Source of the DNA: an uncultured Senegalimassilia sp.
Lineage (GTDB): Bacteria; Actinomycetota; Coriobacteriia; Coriobacteriales; Eggerthellaceae
Reading direction: 5' to 3'
Length of the DNA: 64,000 bases
Assembly: GCF_934636665.1 (NCBI RefSeq)
Contig: NZ_CAKUAT010000010.1
Span: 1-64,000 of the forward strand
In this document: positions 26,116 through 34,385 of the stretch, piece after piece
How the letters are laid out: the number at the start of each line of letters is the position of its first letter
Position numbering within the stretch: position 1 is the stretch's first letter
The notes under the pieces: generated by a model
The model's database searches: none
What the model saw: only the letters and a program-made list of their open reading frames with translations
What the model was told of the DNA's origin: nothing
Position numbers and translations under genes: made by a program

Positions 26116-26511
26116 CTACTCACCGCTTTCGTTCGCATCGCAAGGGGTGCCGACAGCCGCACTCTGCTCCGCTGCGGCACCATTGCAAGCAACGGCATCG
26201 GCGCCACGGGCGCCACCGGGCGCATCGACGGTGCCGATCGTGCAGCTGCCCGCCACCTCGTCAAGATCGAAGTCGGCGAACACGCGGTGGCTGAGCGCCA
26301 CCGCGGCCACGACCGCCGCGATCCACGGCGCAACACATCCGCCAATGACCCACAACGGCGTATGGAACAACCAGATATCGGTGCCAGCCAAGCCGAAACC
26401 GCCCACGAGCCACACGACGATGATGCACGCAAGCGCCGCCACCGTAGCGCGCGCCTCCTTGTTCGCCTGCCGCATAGCCTGGGCATACGTGCGAATATCG
26501 CTTTGGGACAC
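26116..26511 (-). CDS. yhdT: YhdT/DUF997 family small membrane protein
   Basis: A 131-residue protein with two hydrophobic helices (around residues 22-40 and 50-72) and the family pattern QANKEARATVAAL, VVWLVGGF, then a cytoplasmic tail. YhdT is the small partner encoded upstream of panF; its function is not established. The GTG at 26511, behind a GGGGAAGGG stretch, is preferred to the frame's upstream start and to a later ATG (MRQANKEAR) that lacks a ribosome site. The last 45 residues are Ala/Gly/Cys-rich and not conserved in the family. Confidence 0.8.
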   Translation of the reverse strand: MSQSDIRTYAQAMRQANKEARATVAALACIIVVWLVGGFGLAGTDIWLFHTPLWVIGGCVAPWIAAVVAAVALSHRVFADFDLDEVAGSCTIGTVDAPGGARGADAVACNGAAAEQSAAVGTPCDANESGE

Positions 26512-26737
26512 TGCCCTTCCCCTTCCCGCGAAGTTACTTTGCGGGAAGATGCTACCACGCTTACCGCAATGCCGGGTTTCGAAACCCCATCCCAAACCGC
26601 GAAAGCGCAAACCCGCAAGACGGCAGGTTACGTGATCGGAAACCGGGATTGACGTCGAATATCGCGCAAAACGGCTCAGGAAGGCCCTCTAGCGACGCGA
26701 ATAACTCGGACGGTTTGGGGGCGCAGATGACTGCCCA

Positions 26738-27814
26738 TTACATCACCGGCGGGCGGAATTCCTTTTTGCCTCGGGCACGCTCGCGGGCGTTGCGGTTACG
26801 CAGGTTCTCCACGCAGCCCTGCATGCCGTGCGGGACGTACTCGAGCCGATCGAGATCGCCAGGCAGATAGCTGACAAGCGAAAGCGGCGCCGTCTGCTCC
26901 ACGTGCTCGGGCGCAGGCCCGGGGCATGCCGCGATGCCGAACGCGCAGGCGCCCTGCTCGGTGAGCTTGCGCTCATAGGCGCTCCAAGGCTCGTCGGGGA
27001 ACTCGGACCGAACGTCATCGCTTCGCCACGTGACCTCATAGCCCGCCAACTCAAGCTGCGTGAGGGTGAAATCGCGCAGCGGCTGGCTATCGGTGCGCAA
27101 GCGCATGCCCGCACCCTGCGCGAGCAGCGAACGATACCCCATTAGACGATCGAGGTAGGTCAGCCGCAGATGCGCCTTCTTCTTTTTCGGGAACGGCGTG
27201 GGGAAGTTCATGAGCAGCGCCGAAAGCTCACCCGAGACGAACACGGTCGACAAGTCGATTTCGGCGGGCGCGCCCGAACGGGCGGCCTTACCCTCGGACG
27301 CACGGGAAGCGTGCGCCTGATCGACGCGCTTGGCAAACGCCCGCGCGCCACCCTGCGCATCGCAGGCGCCCGATGCGTCATCGTGCTGGCGATCGGCCGA
27401 CGCGATGGCCTCGCCTCGCAGGAGGTCCTTGCCGTTGCCGGCGCCACTGTCGGCAATCCCCGCTTCGATCCCATCGCCAAACGACGGCACACCATCCATC
27501 AGGAACACCGCGTTATCCACGCCGGCAGCAGCAGCGGCCTCGGCGGCGCGAAGCGTGCACACCGCATCCACGTCGAAACCGACGAACAGCACGTCGGGGC
27601 GCATCTTCGCGCAGGCCACGGTGTACTCGCCCTTGCCACAGCCCAAATCCAGCACCACACGCGAGAACGGCTGATCGCGCACCGCCCCACCCGGGGCCCA
27701 CTGCGCCCAGCGTCCAGCCCATGCAGCACCATCGCAGCAAATCCAATCGCTGCATTCCCGAAAGCGCTTCGCGAACGAGAACCCTTTATGCAACCTGGAA
27801 GCAGCCGAGCGCAT
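26738..27814 (-). CDS. trmB: tRNA (guanine-N7)-methyltransferase family protein with an insertion
   Basis: A 358-residue protein of the TrmB family, which methylates G46 of tRNA. The SAM motif LDLGCGKGEY (55-64) and the VGFDVD acidic strand are present, and a basic segment NFPTPFPKKKKAHLRLTY (about 203-220) matches the family signature. In that signature the usual Asp-Pro-Trp is Thr-Pro-Phe, so the proposed catalytic aspartate is missing. Residues 110-190 are an Ala/Asp/Gly-rich insertion. The start at 27814 follows AAAGGGGAAGG. It could be a diverged paralogue. It is downstream of thrS on the same strand. Confidence 0.82.
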   Translation of the reverse strand: MRSAASRLHKGFSFAKRFRECSDWICCDGAAWAGRWAQWAPGGAVRDQPFSRVVLDLGCGKGEYTVACAKMRPDVLFVGFDVDAVCTLRAAEAAAAAGVDNAVFLMDGVPSFGDGIEAGIADSGAGNGKDLLRGEAIASADRQHDDASGACDAQGGARAFAKRVDQAHASRASEGKAARSGAPAEIDLSTVFVSGELSALLMNFPTPFPKKKKAHLRLTYLDRLMGYRSLLAQGAGMRLRTDSQPLRDFTLTQLELAGYEVTWRSDDVRSEFPDEPWSAYERKLTEQGACAFGIAACPGPAPEHVEQTAPLSLVSYLPGDLDRLEYVPHGMQGCVENLRNRNARERARGKKEFRPPVM

Positions 27815-27861
27815 GCCTTCCCCTTTCGTGCGCGAAACGGCTTCCGCGCCATATACTTGAA

Positions 27862-27891
27862 CAGCCCCGCAAAGCAAACCTTGCGGGGCTG
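27862..27891 (-). terminator. thrS terminator
   Basis: A perfect 11-base stem (CAGCCCCGCAA at 27862-27872 with TTGCGGGGCTG at 27881-27891, 8-base loop) lies 42 bases past the thrS stop. TTCAAG follows on the minus strand. Confidence 0.7.
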
Positions 27892-27933
27892 CGATCTAAC
27901 ATGCCGAGCAGACGATGCTGCCGCTATGCCGCG

Positions 27934-29826
27934 TTATGCGCGGGTGCGGATCTCCTCGCACACCTTCGCGATGAAGTCGGCCGTCTCGAACGGATGCGTC
28001 TCGTTGGAGCGGTCGCGCACGGCGATGTTGCCCTCCTCGGCCTCCTTCTCGCCGACGACGATCATGTAGGGCACGCGATCGATGCTGCGGGCCTCGCGGA
28101 TCTTGTAGCCGATCTTCGCGTCGCGATCGTCCACCGCCACGCGGATACCCGCGTCCTCCAGCTGCGCCGCAACCTGATGCGCGTAATCGCGGGACTTCTC
28201 GGACACGCACAGGACCTTGACCTGCGTGGGAGCCAGCCACACGGGGAACTTGCCCGCATAGTGCTCGATGAGGATGCCGATGAAGCGCTCGACGGAGCCA
28301 AAGCACACGCGATGCAGCATGATGGGGCGCTTCTTCGAGCCATCGTGATCCACGAACTCCAGGCCGAAGTTGAGCGGCATCTGGAAGTCGAGCTGCACGG
28401 TGCCGCACTGCCACGTACGGCCGAGCGAATCCTCCAGGTGGAAGTCGATCTTCGGGCCGTAGAACGCGCCGTCGCCCTCGTTGAGCTCGTAGTCCATGCC
28501 AAGCTCGGCCAGAGCCGTCTTCAGGCCGCTCTCCGCAGCCTCCCAATCCTCATCGGAGCCCATGGAGTCGTCGGGGCGGGTGGAAAGCTCCACATGGTAC
28601 TTGAAGCCGAACTGCTGGTACACCGAATCGATAAGGCGCACGACGCCCACGATCTCGTCGGTGAGCTGGTCGGGGCGCACGAACAGGTGCGCATCGTCCT
28701 GGTTGAAGCAGCGCACGCGGAACAGGCCGTGCAGCGCGCCGCGCATCTCGTGACGATGCACGGTGCCGATCTCGCCGGCGCGGATGGGCAGGTCGCGATA
28801 GCTGCGCGGCTGGGACGCGTACACGAGCACGCCGCCGGGGCAGTTCATCGGCTTGATGCAATACTCCTCGTCATCGATGACGGTGGAGTACATGTTGTCC
28901 TTATAGTGATCCCAGTGGCCGGAGGTCATCCACAGCTGCTTGTTCATGATCATGGGCGTGGAGATCTCGACGTAGCCGGCCTTGCGATGGATCTCGCGCC
29001 AGTAGTCGAGCAGCGTGTTCTTCAGCACCATGCCGTTGGGCAGGAAGAACGGGAAGCCCGGGGCCTCCTCGCGCATCATGAACAGGTCCATCTCGCGGCC
29101 GATCTTGCGGTGGTCGCGCTTCTCGGCCTCTTCCAGGTTGTGCAGGTACTCGTCAAGCTCGGCCTTCTTGAAGAACGCCGTGCCGTAGAGGCGCTGCAGC
29201 TGCTCGCGGCTTGCGTCGGCGCGCCAGTAGGCGCCCGCCAGCTTCATGAGCTTGATGGCGCCGATCTTGCCGGCGGACGGGATGTGCGGGCCGGAGCACA
29301 GGTCCACGAAGGAACCGTGACGATAGATGGTGATCTGCTCGTCGGTGAGGTCGTCGATGTGCTCGAGCTTGAAGCGCTGGTCGGCGAAAATCTCCTTCGC
29401 CTGGTCGATGGTGACCACCTCGCGGACGAAGGGCTCGTTGGCCTTGATGATCTGCTGCATCTTCTTCTCGATAGCGCCGAAGTCGTCGGAGGAGATGTTC
29501 TCGGGCAGCAGGAAGTCGTAGAAGTAGCCGTCATCGGTTGCAGGGCCGAAGGCGATCTGCGTGCCGGGGAACAACTCCTGCACGGCCTCGGCCATGATAT
29601 GGGCGCAGGAATGGCGCAGGATATGCAGCGCCTCGGGGCTTTTCGCCGTGATGATCTCGACGGCGGCGCCATCGTGAACGGGGGTGGTCAGGTCGACGAG
29701 CTTGCCGTCGATCTTACCGGCAAGCGCGGCCTTCGCAAGGCCCGCGCCGATGGAAGCCGCCACGTCGGCAACGGTTGCCCCGGCGTCCAGCGTTTTCTTC
29801 GAGCCGTCGGGCAAAACGATTTCCAT
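27934..29826 (-). CDS. thrS: Threonine-tRNA ligase
   Basis: A 630-residue class II synthetase. In order: N-terminal TGS domain (1-60); editing domain with HSCAH and the later SGPHIP; catalytic core with motif 2 VHRHEMRGALHGLFRVR and motif 3 near HRVCFGSVERFIGILIEH; C-terminal anticodon-binding domain. Zinc ligands are expected at the CPGG cysteine (KPMNCPGG) and downstream histidines. AAAGGA precedes the ATG. It has its own upstream region with a TATAAT -10 box, and no T-box is visible. Confidence 0.97.
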   Translation of the reverse strand: MEIVLPDGSKKTLDAGATVADVAASIGAGLAKAALAGKIDGKLVDLTTPVHDGAAVEIITAKSPEALHILRHSCAHIMAEAVQELFPGTQIAFGPATDDGYFYDFLLPENISSDDFGAIEKKMQQIIKANEPFVREVVTIDQAKEIFADQRFKLEHIDDLTDEQITIYRHGSFVDLCSGPHIPSAGKIGAIKLMKLAGAYWRADASREQLQRLYGTAFFKKAELDEYLHNLEEAEKRDHRKIGREMDLFMMREEAPGFPFFLPNGMVLKNTLLDYWREIHRKAGYVEISTPMIMNKQLWMTSGHWDHYKDNMYSTVIDDEEYCIKPMNCPGGVLVYASQPRSYRDLPIRAGEIGTVHRHEMRGALHGLFRVRCFNQDDAHLFVRPDQLTDEIVGVVRLIDSVYQQFGFKYHVELSTRPDDSMGSDEDWEAAESGLKTALAELGMDYELNEGDGAFYGPKIDFHLEDSLGRTWQCGTVQLDFQMPLNFGLEFVDHDGSKKRPIMLHRVCFGSVERFIGILIEHYAGKFPVWLAPTQVKVLCVSEKSRDYAHQVAAQLEDAGIRVAVDDRDAKIGYKIREARSIDRVPYMIVVGEKEAEEGNIAVRDRSNETHPFETADFIAKVCEEIRTRA

Positions 29827-29884
29827 GATACGTTCCTTTCTTCAGCCGGGCAGGTGCATACCGCCTGCGCATCGGTTTTACGGG

Positions 29885-29890
29885 ATTATA
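29885..29890 (-). promoter_or_regulatory. thrS -10 element
   Basis: A perfect TATAAT on the minus strand lies 58 bases before the thrS start. The -35 region is weak. The 5'-UTR is too short for a T-box. Confidence 0.5.
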
Positions 29891-30044
29891 GAAAGATAGC
29901 ATGCAGACGCACACCATGCTAGCGCATAGACCGGCGAATCCCAAATGAAGGTCCGCCGCATGCATAGGAGTTTCACGCGCCGCCGCCTGCACTGCATTCA
30001 CGGCACGCCCGCAACGGATGCGGCCTTGCGCGCCGAAAAGCAAA

Positions 30045-30070
30045 ACGAGCCGTCCGATCGGACGGCTCGT
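30045..30070 (-). terminator. Terminator of the zinc-ribbon gene
   Basis: A perfect 11-base stem (ACGAGCCGTCC at 30045-30055 with its complement at 30060-30070, loop gatc) is followed on the minus strand by TTTTGCTTTTC. It lies directly after the stop codon. Confidence 0.92.
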
Positions 30071-30089
30071 GCGTACGACAAGGGTCAAC

Positions 30090-30587
30090 CTATTCCTCGG
30101 GGCGCGCCGGTCGCTGCGGGCGCTGCTGGCGCGGGGCGCGGCGAGCCGCCTGACGCTGACCGCTGACCGGGCTTGCGCAGTACGGGCACACCGTCCATGC
30201 CGGCTCAAGGGCGTGGCCGCAATGGCCGCACAGGTTCTTCAGGCGCTGATGGCAGTTCGGGCACAGCACGTAATCGGACTCAACGGGGTAACCGCAGTTG
30301 GCGCATTCGCCATAGTGCATGAGCTGGCGCTGCTTGAGGGCCACCTCGAGCTCCTGCTCGTCACGGTCGATCTGCAGCAGGGGCGGACGCAGCAGGCAGT
30401 ACGCTACAACGCCCACGAGCGGGACGAGGGCGACGATACCCCACACATACCAATAGGTGCCGCGCATATAAGCATCGCGGGCAACCCACACGATAGACAG
30501 GATGTACAAGATGGCAAGCAGCACGACCACGACGGAAAACGCCGCTTGGATCTCAGGCGTGATCAGCTGCGAAAGCAGTTCGCTCAT
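30090..30587 (-). CDS. Membrane-anchored double zinc-ribbon protein
   Basis: A 165-residue protein of unknown function. It has an N-terminal hydrophobic pair of helices (about residues 14-35 and 46-68), a charged linker, then two zinc ribbons: CANCGYPV...CPNCHQ (from about 95) and CGHCGHAL...CPYCASP (from about 119). The tail is Arg/Gln/Pro-rich. The start at 30587 follows GGGGA; the in-frame ATG at 30662 is not supported. Double zinc ribbons often bind nucleic acids or proteins; here they would face the cytoplasm. No neighbour suggests a role. Confidence 0.8.
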   Translation of the reverse strand: MSELLSQLITPEIQAAFSVVVVLLAILYILSIVWVARDAYMRGTYWYVWGIVALVPLVGVVAYCLLRPPLLQIDRDEQELEVALKQRQLMHYGECANCGYPVESDYVLCPNCHQRLKNLCGHCGHALEPAWTVCPYCASPVSGQRQAARRAPRQQRPQRPARPEE

Positions 30588-30982
30588 AATGTCCCCATTC
30601 TTTCCTTCGATCGGCGCTTCGGCCGCTTCGCCAGTGCGAACGCTTATGGTCCCCATTAGCACATATACGATGCGGGATTATATCAAACCAGGCAAAACAA
30701 GGGCGTTTTGCCAACTAATTTCCGCAACCGAGGCCAAAAGGGCAGCTTCTGCTTGAATCGCAAGTTCATCTGAACACCTTGGTTTCAATATCGAACTCAG
30801 CCGGACATGTACGGCTGAGTCTGGGAAAGCGCCTTTCTGAAGACGGGGCCGCAAGCGCACCTGATTGCTTCGGTTTTGTCAGCGAACCGAGAACCCCCTT
30901 CCGGAGGCTAAGGCCCATTCAAGAGAGGAAAAGCGCCATGGAGGGAACAGGCGCCCACCCGGAAAAACGGGAATGCCCTTCC
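30588..30982. promoter_or_regulatory. Upstream region of the zinc-ribbon gene and downstream region of azlD
   Basis: A 395-base gap. On the minus strand an extended -10 element TGATATAAT (hexamer at plus 30677-30682) can serve the zinc-ribbon gene. Behind it is an 8-base inverted repeat GGCAAAAC/GTTTTGCC (30691-30698, 30705-30712), a possible operator. Farther out is a perfect 9-base hairpin ACTCAGCCG/CGGCTGAGT (30795-30820) of unknown purpose. No gene is visible. Confidence 0.5.
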
Positions 30983-30983
30983 C
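30962..30983 (-). terminator. Possible azlD terminator
   Basis: A short GGGAA/TTCCC stem (30969-30973, 30979-30983) beginning at the azlD stop codon is followed on the minus strand by G and five T residues. The stem is short but the T-run is good. Confidence 0.45.
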
Positions 30984-31324
30984 TACACCGCGCCCGGGGC
31001 GAAGCAGAACGCTAACAGCGCATAGCTGGCGCAACCGGCGAGGGCGCACCATAGGAGCGACTTGGTCTTGCGCGCGACCACGACCACCACCGCTGCGGCG
31101 ACAAGCGGCATGGCGGCGGGCCACACGCCCGCATCGAACATGCCGGGCGAGAGCAGGTCATTGGCCACAAGCGCTGCGAACGCCGCAGGCGGGATGAACC
31201 CGAGCGCGCGAGCCAGGCCCTCGGGGAGCTTACGGCCCTTCAGCACGAACAGCGGCAGGCAACGACACAGCAGCATGGTAACCAGGCACGTGCCGAAGAT
31301 GATGAAGAAGTCGGTCATGCTCAT
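30983..31324 (-). CDS. azlD: AzlD family branched-chain amino acid exporter small subunit
   Basis: A 113-residue hydrophobic protein with about four transmembrane helices and the AzlD pattern LPLFVLKGRKLPEGLARALGFIPPAAFAALVANDLL. With AzlC it exports branched-chain amino acids. Its start codon overlaps the azlC stop as ATGA, so the two are translationally coupled. The nearby ilv/leu genes make this a plausible overflow system. Confidence 0.9.
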   Translation of the reverse strand: MSMTDFFIIFGTCLVTMLLCRCLPLFVLKGRKLPEGLARALGFIPPAAFAALVANDLLSPGMFDAGVWPAAMPLVAAAVVVVVARKTKSLLWCALAGCASYALLAFCFAPGAV

Positions 31325-32073
31325 CGCGCATCATCCCCTTCCCCGGCGGCCTTCGCGATCTTCTCCTCGAGCGCGGCGTCCTCGGCCCTGCGGCCACGAC
31401 GCACCTGGGAGACGAGCATAGCGGCGACCACGCCCAGGATGGCGCCCACCAGGATGGCGGGACCGGCCAGGCCCACGGCCTTGCACGTGAACACGCCCAC
31501 GATAGCCACCACGGCGGCGACCACGTTCTCGAACGTGATGTTCTGCGTGACCAGCAGGCAAATGAAGATGCTGGTCATGGCGAAACTGGCGATGGCGAGC
31601 GGGATGCCGAGCGCGCCTCCGATGAGCACGCCGGCCACGTTGGACAGCGTCCAGGAGCTGCACGAGCAGATATTGACGATGGTGGCGCGCGGCACGTTCC
31701 ACGTTCCCGTGGCGAAGTTCGCCATGTTCACGCCGAAGCTCTCGTCGGTGACCGTGGCGGAGAACAAAAACGAGAGCCGTTTGCGCTCATTGGCGCACAT
31801 AGGTGCGAAAGACGCCGAATACAGCATCTGGCGCGTGTTCACGAGAGACACGCTGGCGATGATGGAAGCCAGGGGGCTTCCCGCCAGCCACATGTTGGGG
31901 ATCATGAACTGACCCGCTCCGGAATAGAACATGCATGAAAGGAAGAACACCTGCACGGCGTTCATGCCGATGGAATCTTCCAATATGCCGCAGGGGATGC
32001 CGATGGCCACATAGCCCAGCATGATGGGGATGGCGGCCTGCACCGCCGGTTGTATGTCGCTTCTCTGTATCAT
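31321..32073 (-). CDS. azlC: AzlC family branched-chain amino acid exporter large subunit
   Basis: A 250-residue membrane protein with the AzlC features AIPIMLGYVAIGIPCGIL near the start and MFYSGAGQFMI near residue 50. The last 25 residues form a charged cytoplasmic tail. An in-frame TTG start at 32148 is rejected: it has no ribosome site and lies upstream of the promoter. The ATG at 32073 is only nine bases from a perfect TATAAT (plus 32083-32088), leaving almost no 5'-UTR and no ribosome site, so the mRNA is probably leaderless. Confidence 0.9.
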   Translation of the reverse strand: MIQRSDIQPAVQAAIPIMLGYVAIGIPCGILEDSIGMNAVQVFFLSCMFYSGAGQFMIPNMWLAGSPLASIIASVSLVNTRQMLYSASFAPMCANERKRLSFLFSATVTDESFGVNMANFATGTWNVPRATIVNICSCSSWTLSNVAGVLIGGALGIPLAIASFAMTSIFICLLVTQNITFENVVAAVVAIVGVFTCKAVGLAGPAILVGAILGVVAAMLVSQVRRGRRAEDAALEEKIAKAAGEGDDAR

Positions 32074-32082
32074 AACCGCACG

Positions 32083-32088
32083 ATTATA
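32083..32088 (-). promoter_or_regulatory. azlC -10 element (leaderless transcript)
   Basis: TATAAT on the minus strand ends nine bases before the azlC ATG. Transcription would begin at or within two or three bases of the start codon. The -35 region (around TGTTTT) is weak. Confidence 0.6.
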
Positions 32089-32165
32089 GCCCGAAGCGAA
32101 TCGGGAAAACAGGGCTTGCTTTTCGCGCGAAAGAGGGGGAATCGACAAATCCGGCAGGCGGCAAG

Positions 32166-33209
32166 CTACCTCATGAAATCGCGCGGCACGAACAGGCGCT
32201 TGAAGGTAGCCGTGGCATACCGGTCCGTCATGCCGGCGATGTAGTCGGTAACGGCCTGCAGGCGGTCGCCCTCGGCGATGGCGCGGTATTCCTCGGGAAC
32301 CTCTTCGATGTTGTCCACGTAATAGTCGAACAGCTGAGAGACCAGGTACTTGGCCTTGTTCACCTCGGCAAGCACCTGCGGCGCGGTGTAAACGTTGGCG
32401 AACAGGAAGCTGCGCAGCTCGCTCATGGCATCCCGCACCGGCTCCGATAGCGCGATGTCGTCGACGGCCGCCGAGGTTTGCACCATATCGCGCACCAGAA
32501 GCTCGATGCGGCTGGAATGATCGGGCCCGAGCACCTCGTGCGTGCTTGCGGGCAGCGCGTCCTCGGTGAGCAGGCCGGCACGGATGGCGTCGTCGATGTC
32601 GTGGTTGACGTAGGCGATGCGGTCGGCGGTGGCCACGATGCGGCCCTCGAGCGTTTCCGCGCGGATGGCCCCGGTATGGTGCAGGATGCCGTCGCGCACC
32701 TCGGCGGTAAGGTTCAGGCCCCGCCCGTCGTTCTCGATGCGCTCCACTACGCGAAGGCTCTGCTCGTTATGCCGATACTGGGCGGCTACCTGGGCGGACG
32801 CCACGTCGATGCCGCGGTGACGGGCCAAGCATCCCGCCAAGGCGGCCTCGCCCGTATGGCCGAAGGGAGTATGCCCCAAGTCGTGACCGAGCGAGATGGC
32901 CTCTGCCAGGTCCTCATTGAGCCCGAGGGCGCGGGCGATGGTGCGCGCTATCTGCGCAACCTCAAGGGTATGGGTAAGCCGCGTACGGAAATGATCGCCT
33001 TCGGCGGCCAGGAACACCTGGGTTTTATGCGACAGGCGGCGAAAGCTCTTGCAATGCAAGATCTTATCGCGATCGCGTTGGAATTCGGTTCGCAGGAAAT
33101 CCGGCTCGCCCGAGCGCGCACGGCCCTCGGACTCGTCGGACTTGGCCGCATCCGCGCTCAAGAGCGCATGCTCGCGCAGCTGCTGGTCCTCGCGATGGAC
33201 GATGTTCAT
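32166..33209 (-). CDS. dgt: Deoxyguanosinetriphosphate triphosphohydrolase-like HD protein
   Basis: A 347-residue HD-domain phosphohydrolase of the dGTPase-like group, which cleaves dNTPs to deoxynucleosides and tripolyphosphate. It carries CKSFRRLSHKTQVF, RLTHTLEVAQIARTIA (first metal histidine), the HD pair in SLGHDLGHTPFGHTGE and YRHNEQSLRVV. The later conserved aspartate is in ATADRIAYVNHDIDDAI. The start at 33209 (MNIVHRED) follows GGGAGGG; the ATG at 33230 is not supported. In several bacteria this gene precedes dnaG/rpoD; here those are absent. Confidence 0.93.
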   Translation of the reverse strand: MNIVHREDQQLREHALLSADAAKSDESEGRARSGEPDFLRTEFQRDRDKILHCKSFRRLSHKTQVFLAAEGDHFRTRLTHTLEVAQIARTIARALGLNEDLAEAISLGHDLGHTPFGHTGEAALAGCLARHRGIDVASAQVAAQYRHNEQSLRVVERIENDGRGLNLTAEVRDGILHHTGAIRAETLEGRIVATADRIAYVNHDIDDAIRAGLLTEDALPASTHEVLGPDHSSRIELLVRDMVQTSAAVDDIALSEPVRDAMSELRSFLFANVYTAPQVLAEVNKAKYLVSQLFDYYVDNIEEVPEEYRAIAEGDRLQAVTDYIAGMTDRYATATFKRLFVPRDFMR

Positions 33210-33423
33210 GGCTACCCTCCCGACCATCAAGTTTCAGGCATGCAACCAGTATACCGCGCCACAGGCGCCCCGCGGCTCGGAGCGTAAAGCTTGGCGGCCG
33301 ACGAACTCCGTGGCGACGAATTGTGGAAAGGTTGATGCGGACATGAAACGAATAAGCCACAGACGGGGAGAAAGAAGTATCATGGTTCACCAGTGCAACG
33401 ATTTGATGACACGAAAGGCCGTC

Positions 33424-34374
33424 ATGAGCGATACCTCGACCGAATACCGTAAACCCGGGAAGTATCTTCTGGATTCAACGTTTTTCGTAGCGTTCGAGCT
33501 TGCCCACGAGGGCCTGAAGGAAGGCCTTCGCGAAGCTAGCTGCCTGAACTGCACGCAGTATCGCGTGCTCGTGAAGCTTGCCGCCGCCGAGCCCGAGCCC
33601 ATCGGACAGAAGAATCTGGGCATCATATTGGATTTGAAGCCCAACGTGATCACCCATGCGGTCAATACGCTAGAGGACGCCGGCTTCGTCGAGCGCATCC
33701 ACACGCCCGGGAAACGAGGAAGCCGCGTGCGCGTGCTCGAATCCGGCATCAAGCACATCGAACAGGCCAACCCCGCCATCATCGCCCAGCTCTACCGCAT
33801 CTTCCCCACCCAAACCGCGCCGTTCCGCTCGATCTGCGAGGCCGCCGTCATGGCCGGCGCCACCATCGAGCCGCCGCTGTCCCGCGAGATGTCGCGCAAG
33901 TTCTTCGCCTCCCGCGCCCTGGCTTCCTTCGAAGTGCTGCGAAAGCGCATAGAGAAGGCCTTGGAGGAATCCTGCGACGGCGCCACCTTCAGCGAATGCC
34001 GCGTGCTGCAGCGCTTGGGCGAGGTGGGCTATCCCATGCGCATCGTAGACCTGGCGCGGCAGCTAAAGCTCACAAGCGCCACCGCCGTGCGCGCGACCGA
34101 CCGCCTGGCCGAACGCGGCTGGGTCGAGCGCATGAGCGCCCCCGACGACCGCAAGGCAGTGTACGTGGCCTGCACCGACGAGGGGCGCCATATGCAGGAC
34201 GTGGTGATCGCGGGCGTGGACCGCATTGCCACGCAGTACCTGTGGAGCCGCCTTGCCCCCGAGAAGTGCCGCGATATCGCCATGGCCGGGCACGTGGTGA
34301 TGGCCGACCTGCAGCAACGCGAAGAGGCCGAGCGTCTGAGCACCCTCACGCAGCTGCGCCCCATCGAGCGATAG
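33424..34374 (+). CDS. Tandem MarR-domain transcriptional regulator
   Basis: A 316-residue protein containing two MarR-like winged-helix domains in one chain. The first (about residues 30-120) has CTQYRVLVKLAAAEPEPIGQKN and NVITHAVNTLEDAGFVERIHTPGKRGSRVRVL. The second (about 185-300) has FSECRVLQRLGEVGYPMRIVDLARQLKLTSATAVRATDRL and GWVERMSAPDDRKAVYVACT. Standard MarR proteins are single-domain dimers of about 150 residues. The ATG at 33424 follows AAAGG; upstream in-frame starts have weaker sites. It converges on the membrane LuxR gene, 11 bases apart. Its targets are unknown. Confidence 0.82.
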   Translation: MSDTSTEYRKPGKYLLDSTFFVAFELAHEGLKEGLREASCLNCTQYRVLVKLAAAEPEPIGQKNLGIILDLKPNVITHAVNTLEDAGFVERIHTPGKRGSRVRVLESGIKHIEQANPAIIAQLYRIFPTQTAPFRSICEAAVMAGATIEPPLSREMSRKFFASRALASFEVLRKRIEKALEESCDGATFSECRVLQRLGEVGYPMRIVDLARQLKLTSATAVRATDRLAERGWVERMSAPDDRKAVYVACTDEGRHMQDVVIAGVDRIATQYLWSRLAPEKCRDIAMAGHVVMADLQQREEAERLSTLTQLRPIER

Positions 34375-34385
34375 CGCAGCGCCGA

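Noticed and set aside
29827..30044. T-box upstream of thrS
   Set aside because: The TATAAT at 29885-29890 leaves only about 50 bases of leader, and no stem I or T-box sequence is present.
32074..32148. Longer azlC starting at a TTG
   Set aside because: It has no ribosome site and would start upstream of the TATAAT promoter; the family N-terminus fits the ATG at 32073.
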